From assembly GCA_937888895.1 (NCBI GenBank), contig CALASV010000307.1, forward strand, positions 1 to 11,259: a stretch of DNA of 11,259 nt. The letters run 5' to 3'. Numbering within the stretch: position 1 is the stretch's first letter; the number at the start of each line of letters is the position of its first letter. A program made the position numbers and the translations under genes. The notes beneath the pieces were generated by a model. The model ran no database searches, was not told the origin of the DNA, and saw only the letters and a list, made by a program, of their open reading frames with translations. This DNA comes from an uncultured Clostridia bacterium. GTDB taxonomy: Bacteria; Bacillota; Clostridia; Lachnospirales; Lachnospiraceae. Below are positions 1 to 5,445 of this stretch, one piece after another.

Positions 1-552
1 TGGATGCAACGTATAGTCTTTTTCTGGTACATCTTTTAAGTAACCAATCACATAAACATAATCGTCTATCATGGCAAAATTTATCATGGTACTATACTTC
101 TCAAACAAATATACTTCGGTTACTTCCCAAGTTTTCGTATCAATTGTATATAACGTTGGTCCCCAAGTAGCTAACTCTGATTTCATAGCAACACAATACA
201 ATGTTCCTTCTTTCGCAGTTAAAAGGTTAATCCCTGTTCCTATGGTTAACTCTACTTCTTTTACACAAGTTCCATTTAAATCATACACTTGGAACTGATG
301 AATAAAAGAAGAATATGTAGAGGCATCTACTGTTGCACCTTCTTCTAATTCTGTAATACAAGTAGCGGTATAAAGATACCCTTCTTCATCTACCGCAATT
401 ACATCTGCTTCCTTTGTACCTTCATACAAAAACGCTTCTGCACTTACTTCGAATGGTTCTGTGGATGTTTTTTTCTCTAGTTCTTCTTCTGCCTGACAAC
501 CTCCAAATACCAAGAAAACTCCAAATAAAATATACATAAAAATCCGTTTCAT
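1..552 (-). CDS. Lipoprotein, 5' part only (runs off the left edge)
   Basis: The 184 codons seen from the ATG at 552-550 are open to base 1, so the gene continues beyond the window. The protein starts MKRIFMYILF, has a hydrophobic core and a lipobox-like LVFGGC with the lipidated Cys at residue 19, followed by a Glu/Lys/Thr-rich linker. An AAGGAG sequence 7 nt before the ATG supports the start. The visible body is rich in short beta-strand patterns (for example DEEGYLYTATCI and DDYVYVIGYL) with repeated Y-V/L-Y-x-I/A strands, like a beta-propeller sensor or the N-terminal part of a large solute-binding lipoprotein; the exact family is not recognised. It is probably exported and anchored to the outer face of the membrane. 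It lies downstream of the small secreted gene on the same strand, with a strong hairpin between them. Confidence 0.85.
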   Translation of the reverse strand, partial: MKRIFMYILFGVFLVFGGCQAEEELEKKTSTEPFEVSAEAFLYEGTKEADVIAVDEEGYLYTATCITELEEGATVDASTYSSFIHQFQVYDLNGTCVKEVELTIGTGINLLTAKEGTLYCVAMKSELATWGPTLYTIDTKTWEVTEVYLFEKYSTMINFAMIDDYVYVIGYLKDVPEKDYTLHP

Positions 553-586
553 AGGCTTTCTCCTTCATATAATATAGAAATACCAC

Positions 587-614
587 TAGCCAATCATAAT
601 ACTATGATTGGCTA
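587..614. other. Perfect 12-bp stem-loop between two minus-strand genes
   Basis: Bases 587-598 (TAGCCAATCATA) and 603-614 (TATGATTGGCTA) are perfect inverted repeats around a 4-nt loop. The hairpin sits between the end of the small secreted gene (644) and the start of the lipoprotein (552). Neither strand has a strong T run directly after it, so it may be a weak terminator, an attenuator reducing read-through into the lipoprotein gene, or an mRNA-stabilising hairpin. Confidence 0.6.
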
Positions 615-643
615 ATAGATACTTTATTTTCATTTTATGACTT

Positions 644-739
644 TTATCGACCACAAGCAGAATGAGTTTGTGTTGTTGTTGTTTCTGTTTTAGTTTTATT
701 ACAACCACCACAACGATAAGTTGTTGTTGTTTCTGTTAT
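644..739 (-). pseudogene. Out-of-frame C-terminal part of the small Cys/Thr-rich secreted protein
   Basis: In the -1 frame relative to the upstream ORF, the sequence reads ITETTTTYRCGGCNKTKTE and on to a final HSACGR before a TAA at 644-646: 31 residues with a CxxC pair, a further Cys and a His. The same stretch read in the upstream ORF's own frame is a featureless Lys/Gln-rich tail after a stop. The alternating Thr pattern and CGGC look like a genuine beta-hairpin or zinc-knuckle end of the 62-aa protein encoded just upstream (Cys34 there plus Cys72, 75 and 91 in the joined 93-aa product). The cause could be a frameshift mutation, a sequencing error or, less likely, recoding; no canonical heptameric slippery site is visible at the junction. 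Confidence 0.6.
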
Positions 740-924
740 TCATCATCACCAACAGAATAACCATGATGCATCGTATAAGTAGAGGTTGAAGGACTACCAA
801 CTTGTATCCAATCAAGATGTTCACATGCTCTTGCCTCTCCTGCATTTGCAACTGCTGGTGCTCCAATACTACAACAAACTGCTACCACAGCCATAGCCAT
901 AGCTAATTTCTTTTTTAAATTCAT
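736..924 (-). CDS. Small secreted protein (62 aa as read; probably 93 aa without a frameshift)
   Basis: The product has a classic Sec signal peptide: KKK at residues 4-6, hydrophobic stretch 8-25, and cleavage likely after AVANA (residue 28). The predicted mature part begins GEARACEHLDWIQVGS and carries the motif STYTMHHGY. The start ATG at 924-922 has an AAGG 9 nt upstream. The frame ends in a TAA at 736-738, but a Cys-rich continuation is present in the -1 frame down to 644. The protein resembles small Cys-containing secreted proteins of unknown function that I associate with Lachnospiraceae; I cannot name a characterised family. It is transcribed divergently from the 1145 gene and shares its upstream region. 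Confidence 0.7.
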   Translation of the reverse strand: MNLKKKLAMAMAVVAVCCSIGAPAVANAGEARACEHLDWIQVGSPSTSTYTMHHGYSVGDDE

Positions 925-976
925 AATGATATACCTTATCTTTCTTTTATATTTACTACCATTTGGTTGTGATATG

Positions 977-985
977 ATTATACCA
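977..985 (-). promoter_or_regulatory. Extended -10 promoter of the small secreted gene
   Basis: On the minus strand the sequence reads TGGTATAAT, an exact TGn-TATAAT extended -10 element. Its expected transcription start is about 45 bp before the ATG at 924. No good -35 hexamer lies 16-18 bp upstream, which fits an extended -10 promoter or one that needs an activator. Confidence 0.5.
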
Positions 986-1013
986 TAATCTTCCTATTTT
1001 AAAAGAGCAAAAC

Positions 1014-1058
1014 TGGTATAAAATGACATAAAATTATAATATATTAAATTTTATACCA
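1014..1058. repeat. Perfect 11-bp inverted repeat in the divergent regulatory region
   Basis: TGGTATAAAAT (1014-1024) and its exact complement ATTTTATACCA (1048-1058) are separated by 23 AT-rich bases. Half-site centres are 34 bp apart, about three helical turns. The site lies between the divergently transcribed genes starting at 924 and 1145. It may be a dimer operator. Alternatively, each arm resembles an extended -10 (TGnTATAAA), so the pair could be two face-to-face promoters. Confidence 0.6.
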
Positions 1059-1060
1059 AA

Positions 1061-1077
1061 TTATACTATTTTTTCCC
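1061..1077 (-). promoter_or_regulatory. Candidate operator GGGAAA...AGTAT for the adjacent HTH regulator
   Basis: The minus strand reads GGGAAAAAATAGTATAA. Two similar copies (and one degenerate copy) occur upstream of the regulator gene at 3288-3361. The site lies immediately upstream of the weak -35 region of the 1145 gene, a position typical of activator binding. Assignment to the regulator is inference from the shared motif. Confidence 0.4.
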
Positions 1078-1106
1078 TTTTTCATTTCTTTCTCTCGTAT
1101 TATAAT
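1078..1106 (+). promoter_or_regulatory. Probable promoter of the 1145 gene
   Basis: A perfect -10 TATAAT is at 1101-1106. The -35 position with 17-bp spacing (1078-1083) is TTTTTC, a poor match to TTGACA. The predicted start near 1113 gives a leader of about 32 nt ending in AAAGGA and the ATG at 1145. A good -10 with a poor -35 next to a candidate operator suggests activator dependence. Confidence 0.5.
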
Positions 1107-1144
1107 CACTTCACAAAAATATAAAATGAAAGGACTTTCCTACT

Positions 1145-1585
1145 ATGAAACTACTACAAAAAATCACTTTAACATCTACTTTTGCATTTTTACTTTGTAT
1201 TACTAGCAAAACTACAACTAATATTCCTAGCATTATAACAGAAAAAGAAGTAGAAACTTTCAAAAACATAGAACAAAATGATACTAACTACATAGAATCT
1301 AAAATACATTCTCTATCAGATAATGAAGATGATACAAAAAAAGAAACCCTTTATCCTAACTATTTAAAATATCTTTTAATCTTTTTTTCATCCAATTTTC
1401 GCGTTGCTTATTTTTATTATAATTCTCTATTACAATACAATCCTGCATACACGAAATACGCTCAAGGTTTTCCTTCTCAGGAAGACCTTTTCTTTTTTCC
1501 TCATTCCACATCAAATCATATACATTTCTTCCTACATATTCAAAATGTCGAATCAATAGAGATTGTTCTATTATCTTTCTATTAA
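1145..1585 (+). CDS. Putative exported small protein or propeptide, convergent with and overlapping the HTH regulator
   Basis: The ATG at 1145 is preceded by AAAGGA at good spacing and by a promoter-like region. The N-terminus (MKLLQKITLTSTFAFLLCIT) is a short basic and hydrophobic signal-like segment, followed by an acidic, polar stretch to about residue 70 (for example IHSLSDNEDDTKKE). Codons 1-70 lie outside any other gene and look like real coding sequence. The last 76 codons are antisense to the 3' end of the regulator gene, whose C-terminus looks genuine, so the natural gene may be shorter, with its original stop lost. No family is recognised. Its position beside an RRNPP-like regulator makes it a candidate precursor of a signalling peptide, but this is inference; 146 aa is long for such precursors. 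Confidence 0.5.
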   Translation: MKLLQKITLTSTFAFLLCITSKTTTNIPSIITEKEVETFKNIEQNDTNYIESKIHSLSDNEDDTKKETLYPNYLKYLLIFFSSNFRVAYFYYNSLLQYNPAYTKYAQGFPSQEDLFFFPHSTSNHIHFFLHIQNVESIEIVLLSFY

Positions 1586-3269
1586 TTTCTGAAGATGGTT
1601 CAAATTGCCCTATATTTCCCATGTGGCTAGCAATAGCTGACATAATCAATCCATACATACCTATAATGCATGGTATTGTCATTTTTTCTTCCAATGCTTC
1701 TAAATACTCTTGCAATATCAAAAAGTATTGTTCTTTTTGTTCTTCCTCTAATTCTTGTGCTATATTGTATAAAATAGTAAGCTCCATATTAGTAAAATAT
1801 TGTTCTCGATTCTTATTAGTACCCTTCCTATCTTCTATTGATTTTAAAACATAATCTAATGGCATTGTATATCCTAATATAACTATTGCACATTGTATAA
1901 ATTCCTCTTTTGATATTTCTTCCATTTTATAAGCTAAGTGCAGTTCTTCATATTCTATATATTGTCTATTGATTTCTTCTTCCATAAAAATCATTTCTTT
2001 TAATCTCTTTATAATTTCTCTTGCTTTTGCATATTCTCTTTGATTTGTCATAACACGATAGTTTTGTTCTAGTCGGATTGCTTCTTGACTATCCGTTACA
2101 ATCAAAGAGCGTTGCATTTCTATCGATAAATGAAATTTATGAAACAATTGTTGTGCTACTTCTCTTTGAACATTAAAAATACTTTTTTCTATTCGTCTTA
2201 TTGTTTTTGTAGAACAAATCTTTTCCTCTTCTAATGTTTTAAAAGGGACTTGAAACATACTTCTTCTTGCTCGTATCACATCATTGATACAATATACTTC
2301 TTGTTTTCGATAAAATATCGTATAACGATTTGTTTCTTTTTTAATATGATATTTTTCATATAACTTATCTAATACTTCAAAAAACGCTTTTGCTTCTTCT
2401 TGTTCTTTTTTATACGAGTCTATTTGTTCTTGTGAAATATTTTCTTCCTTTTCTAACAAAAGTTCAACAATCTTTTGTTTCATTTGCAATAATTCCCATG
2501 CAAAATATATCTTTTTATGATTTCTTAAATGTTCGATTCCTTTTGTGCATATCTGTAGCATTTCTTTTGCTATTGCAACTATTTTTGTATTCTCTTTACC
2601 ATTTTGTAACTGTTTCCACTGATACTGACAAAAATAAAAAGCTAATTTAGAATAAAATAAAGCTCGACTCTCTAAGTCAAATCGTTCTTGTTCTATATAC
2701 CAAAATAATTCCATATAGTTCTCATACAAATTGTCCCTATTTTTATATGTAATATATTCTAATACTAAATTTAACTCACATACCGAAAGAATAAGACTTG
2801 ATATCGTTTTTTTATCTATTTGTGGTATTGTCAATTTTACTGCTTGTTCTAATATAAAATTATGTTCTTTCTTTATAATACCATTTAATTCTAACCATTG
2901 TAACAACATAACAAAATAAAATTGTTTGCTTACCTTATTCTTTTCTTTATATCTTTTTTCATACTGTTGTAATAGTTCTTCTACTTTACAAAGTTCCATC
3001 ACATCCAAACTATAAATCAAAACATTTTGCACTTGCCATTGTTTATAATCTTCTACCTCAAGATAAGTTTCATAGTCATAACTACTTTCCCCTAAACGTT
3101 CTAATAATCTATCTCTAATCAACTTATTTGGCAAAAACTTTCCTTGCTCTATTCTACTAATAAGTGCGATATTATAAATACCATCTCCTAACTCCTCTTG
3201 TATGATATGTTGCTTTTTTCTTACACTACGAATGAAAGCTCCAAATTGTTGTTTTTTATTTAAGCACAA
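1356..3269 (-). CDS. Large XRE-type helix-turn-helix regulator with TPR-like helical repeats (637 aa)
   Basis: This is a cytoplasmic DNA-binding regulator. Residues 8-60 form an XRE/Cro-type HTH (FGAFIRSVRKKQ, IYNIALISRIEQGKFLP, LLERLG). A DYKQW segment near residue 74 starts a long, almost entirely alpha-helical region rich in Tyr, Gln, Glu and Lys, as in TPR-containing RRNPP-like peptide sensors (Rgg/PlcR/Rap type). Residues about 328-382 (CINDVIRARRSMF, CSTKTIRRIEKSI, QQLFHKFHLS) look like a second, degenerate HTH. The start is TTG at 3269-3267: an in-frame TAG lies seven codons upstream, GGGG is 11 nt before it, and no ATG lies ahead of the HTH. The 3' end overlaps the convergent 1145 gene by 230 bp with no terminator visible between them. 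Three copies of a GGGAAA...RGTAT-like motif upstream suggest autoregulation. The ligand is unknown. Confidence 0.88.
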   Translation of the reverse strand: MCLNKKQQFGAFIRSVRKKQHIIQEELGDGIYNIALISRIEQGKFLPNKLIRDRLLERLGESSYDYETYLEVEDYKQWQVQNVLIYSLDVMELCKVEELLQQYEKRYKEKNKVSKQFYFVMLLQWLELNGIIKKEHNFILEQAVKLTIPQIDKKTISSLILSVCELNLVLEYITYKNRDNLYENYMELFWYIEQERFDLESRALFYSKLAFYFCQYQWKQLQNGKENTKIVAIAKEMLQICTKGIEHLRNHKKIYFAWELLQMKQKIVELLLEKEENISQEQIDSYKKEQEEAKAFFEVLDKLYEKYHIKKETNRYTIFYRKQEVYCINDVIRARRSMFQVPFKTLEEEKICSTKTIRRIEKSIFNVQREVAQQLFHKFHLSIEMQRSLIVTDSQEAIRLEQNYRVMTNQREYAKAREIIKRLKEMIFMEEEINRQYIEYEELHLAYKMEEISKEEFIQCAIVILGYTMPLDYVLKSIEDRKGTNKNREQYFTNMELTILYNIAQELEEEQKEQYFLILQEYLEALEEKMTIPCIIGMYGLIMSAIASHMGNIGQFEPSSEINRKIIEQSLLIRHFEYVGRNVYDLMWNEEKRKGLPEKENLERISCMQDCIVIENYNKNKQRENWMKKRLKDILNS

Positions 3270-3287
3270 CTTAAATTTATCCCCTTT

Positions 3288-3361
3288 CTATACTATTTCC
3301 AAATATAGCACCATCGAAATATACCAAATTTCCCCTTTATATAACGATACCATATTTTCCC
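3288..3361 (-). promoter_or_regulatory. Upstream region of the HTH regulator with repeated GGGAAA...RGTAT motif
   Basis: On the minus strand three related sites precede the TTG start: GGGAAAATATGGTATC (3361-3346), GGGGAAATTTGGTATA (3335-3320) and the weaker TTGGAAATAGTATAG (3302-3288). The distance from the G run to RGTAT is 7, 6 and 4 nt. A fourth copy lies at 1077-1061 by the 1145 promoter. A -10-like TATACT at 3400-3395 would place these sites in the leader, and several other AT-rich -10-like sequences are possible, so the start of transcription cannot be fixed. Confidence 0.4.
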
Positions 3362-3490
3362 TAAAAATCCAATATAAAAAACCACAATTCATTTAGTATA
3401 ACGGAATTATCCCTACCAATGTGCGATATTTTATAAAAAAATTTTTTATTACTTTTATATGCTAATTCTTCAAAATTTTTCTATCAAATA

Positions 3491-3533
3491 AAAAAAGCAA
3501 ACAACTATGTTTATCCTACATAGCTGTTTGCTT
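3491..3533 (-). terminator. Intrinsic terminator of the bacteriohemerythrin gene
   Basis: Bases 3495-3510 and 3518-3533 form a 16-bp stem with a 7-nt loop, directly after the stop codon at 3538. The minus-strand RNA has one G-U wobble and then a U run (complement of 3491-3496). The plus-strand RNA would have an A-C mismatch at that position, so the structure is built for the minus strand. Confidence 0.9.
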
Positions 3534-3537
3534 TTCC

Positions 3538-3933
3538 TTATTTTCCAATTTGTGTATCTAATTCCAAAATATGAGTTTTTAACCAATCTGTTACGAAAGT
3601 AAGCATCTTACTAATCATTTCATCTTGATTTTCTACTTCTGAAATATTCTCTAAATCAATATTGTCTAATTCTTCAATAAATGCTTGATGTTGAATTTTC
3701 TGTGAAAAAATCTTCTTATAATGAATTGACTCCATATACGCTTCTTCGTCTGCAAAATGTTTCTTTGTATAGTCTCTCAATTCATCTAAAATAACTAAAA
3801 TATTATCATACTTATCTGGAACAAATTCTGCATGCAATAGTTCATAAATTTGATTTGCGTAGTCGAATAATTGGCTATGTTCCGAATCAATCAATTCAAT
3901 ACCTGTAAAGTATTCTTTTTTCATTTCATACAT
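3538..3933 (-). CDS. Bacteriohemerythrin (131 aa), one iron ligand replaced
   Basis: This is a single-domain hemerythrin-like protein, a four-helix bundle that binds a non-haem di-iron centre and O2 in the cytoplasm; in anaerobes it is thought to sense or scavenge oxygen. In 131-aa numbering the expected ligands are His19 (IDSEHSQLF), His59 and Glu63 (KKHFADEEAYM), His82 (KIQHQAF), and His121 and Asp126 (WLKTHILELD). The first His of the usual HxxxH is Gln78 (SQKIQH). The start is the ATG at 3933, with GGAG 9 nt upstream. A longer reading from a TTG at 3996 would begin inside the -35 box, so it is rejected. The gene is monocistronic, with its own promoter at 3968-3996 and a terminator after the stop. 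Confidence 0.93.
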   Translation of the reverse strand: MYEMKKEYFTGIELIDSEHSQLFDYANQIYELLHAEFVPDKYDNILVILDELRDYTKKHFADEEAYMESIHYKKIFSQKIQHQAFIEELDNIDLENISEVENQDEMISKMLTFVTDWLKTHILELDTQIGK

Positions 3934-3967
3934 AAATATACTCTCCTTTTTTTCGATATTTATATTG

Positions 3968-3996
3968 ATTATATCTCTTTTTTCGATACTATACAA
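3968..3996 (-). promoter_or_regulatory. Sigma-A type promoter of the bacteriohemerythrin gene
   Basis: On the minus strand TTGTAT (3996-3991) and a perfect TATAAT (3973-3968) are spaced by exactly 17 bp, giving a leader of about 28 nt to the ATG at 3933. The 11-mer TATCGAAAAAA occurs in the spacer (3988-3978) and again 30 bp downstream in the leader (3958-3948), a possible pair of binding sites. Confidence 0.75.
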
Positions 3997-4011
3997 GTCA
4001 TTTCTAACTAC

Positions 4012-4055
4012 AAAAAATCGAAGTCTCCCACTCTAAAAATGAGAGACTTCGATTT
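4012..4055 (-). terminator. Intrinsic terminator of the 394-aa lipoprotein gene, overlapping its stop codon
   Basis: A perfect 13-bp stem (4015-4027 with 4043-4055) and 15-nt loop is followed on the minus strand by a T run (complement of 4012-4017). The stem includes two bases of the TAA stop at 4054-4056, so termination begins directly at the end of the coding sequence. Confidence 0.9.
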
Positions 4056-5238
4056 ACTCCGTAATTTCTTCTACTTTCATATAAAGAATACCTTCTGCAT
4101 CTTCTTCTATCTCATTTGTCACAATACAAACAACAATGGATGCTACATCTTCTTCCTTTTGTGTCAATCCATACAGTCGTTTTCCATCCGTATACAATGC
4201 TTCGATTCCACATTGTTTTCCTTCTTCATTTACTAATTTATAATAAGTTGTAACACCACTCTCTATATCCATATAATATAATTCATTCGTACCTGCTGCC
4301 CATACTTCTTTATCCATTACAAGAAAAGATTGTAATATTACCATTTTTTCGTCTAAATTTCCTTTATGTACTTGACTTGCCACTTCTGAAAAATCATATT
4401 CTACCGTTTCTTCTGTTTGCAAATTTAAACAAGATAAAACTGCACTTCCTAATTCCACAGAATATAAATTATCCTCTACAACACAATATCTGAATGGATT
4501 CATAGATAAATTTCTAACATCTTTCTCTCCTTCAGTTCGACTAATTAAAACCAATTCTGGCATATAACTAAAACGATAATTCCCCCAGCCTTCTTCGGTC
4601 ATATACTTTTCATCATCAAATGGCAAATGGTAATAATATTTCATTTCGGATGTTTCTTTTTCCTCAATACTATAAGAGAAATAAATTCCATTTTCATCTA
4701 CCTTTAACTTATGATTTTGTGCATTTTCAATCAATCCTGCTTCATGTACTAATTGAACCATTCCATTCGATGGATTATAACAATAAATATCCCCTTCTCT
4801 TATATCATTTAATTCATAAATACCATAACTATCTATCATAAAATAAACAAATCCACCATAAGCAAATACTTCTTTCGCAGGCATAGCAACAACTAAATCT
4901 GCTTTTCCATCTTTCAACTGATACAAATAGTAATCCTTTCCTTGATTGACAAAATAACTGATTCCTGTTGCCCCATCAATACAAAATAAAGATTCTCTTG
5001 CTCCTAATTCATTCGTTAACATTCGATGAAACTGATTATATCTCGTTTGTTTCGAGACATTCACTTGTTGTAATATTTCCACAAATTTTCCTGTTTTCTC
5101 CTGTTCTTCCTTAGAAGAAGTCGAGGAATTTATGATAGATAATGTAGATTCTCCTTCTTTATCCTTAGTTATTCCACAACCAATTAATCCCAAAAGCAAA
5201 ATACTCATTCCAATACAATTATAACTACGTTTTTTCAT
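4054..5238 (-). CDS. Lipoprotein, beta-propeller-like, tandem paralogue 1 (394 aa)
   Basis: This is a predicted surface lipoprotein: MKKRSYN, hydrophobic core, lipobox LIGC with lipidated Cys21, then a Ser/Thr/Lys/Glu-rich linker to about residue 60. The body has repeated strand motifs spaced through the protein: ATGISYFVNQGKDYYLYQL, GGFVYFMI, GDIYCYNPSNG, DENGIYFSYSI, EDNLYSVELG and GKRLYGL. This is the pattern of beta-propeller proteins such as those under DUF5050; the family name is my recollection, not a search result. It is clearly homologous to the next gene upstream along its whole length. The function is unknown; it may bind a surface or extracellular ligand. The start is ATG at 5238, since an in-frame stop lies just upstream, but the ribosome binding site is poor (AGGAAG 14 nt away), suggesting low translation. 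Confidence 0.85.
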   Translation of the reverse strand: MKKRSYNCIGMSILLLGLIGCGITKDKEGESTLSIINSSTSSKEEQEKTGKFVEILQQVNVSKQTRYNQFHRMLTNELGARESLFCIDGATGISYFVNQGKDYYLYQLKDGKADLVVAMPAKEVFAYGGFVYFMIDSYGIYELNDIREGDIYCYNPSNGMVQLVHEAGLIENAQNHKLKVDENGIYFSYSIEEKETSEMKYYYHLPFDDEKYMTEEGWGNYRFSYMPELVLISRTEGEKDVRNLSMNPFRYCVVEDNLYSVELGSAVLSCLNLQTEETVEYDFSEVASQVHKGNLDEKMVILQSFLVMDKEVWAAGTNELYYMDIESGVTTYYKLVNEEGKQCGIEALYTDGKRLYGLTQKEEDVASIVVCIVTNEIEEDAEGILYMKVEEITE

Positions 5239-5326
5239 AACTTTTTCTCATACTTCCTATAGAAGTCTTTCTTTGTTATTATTTACATACAAATTAATCT
5301 ATAAATCATCACAAAATAAACAAGCT

Positions 5327-5367
5327 AAAAAATCTGCCCCATCCCAAAAATTCTAAAATGGGGCAGA
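5327..5367 (-). terminator. Intrinsic terminator of the 393-aa lipoprotein gene
   Basis: TCTGCCCCAT (5333-5342) pairs perfectly with ATGGGGCAGA (5358-5367) around a 15-nt loop, followed on the minus strand by six Ts (complement of 5327-5332). It separates the two paralogous lipoproteins into different transcripts. Confidence 0.88.
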
Positions 5368-5411
5368 TAAAAGGGAGAGCAAAGAAAGAAATAAACATAA
5401 TGTCCCAAATT

Positions 5412-5434
5412 CGCTTCACTACTTACTCATAACC
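5412..5434. repeat. Short intergenic repeat, copy 1
   Basis: This 23-bp stretch differs by one base from 6845-6867, in the same orientation (shared core CTACTTACTCATAACC). It lies 174 bp upstream of the first paralogous lipoprotein start and just after the stop of the second; the other copy is 218 bp upstream of the second lipoprotein start. It could be a relic of tandem duplication or a dispersed genomic repeat. Confidence 0.7.
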
Positions 5435-5445
5435 AAGTATTCCAT

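Noticed and set aside
71..298. Plus-strand open frame inside the left-edge lipoprotein gene
   Set aside because: No ribosome binding site or promoter; it is the antisense shadow of a continuous lipoprotein reading frame with signal peptide and lipobox.
735..741. Programmed -1 frameshift site in the small secreted gene
   Set aside because: No X-XXY-YYZ slippery heptamer lies at the junction, so mutation or sequencing error is more likely than recoding.
3934..3996. N-terminal extension of the bacteriohemerythrin from a TTG at 3996
   Set aside because: It would start inside the -35 hexamer and read through the -10; the ATG at 3933 has a good GGAG site and matches the usual family N-terminus.
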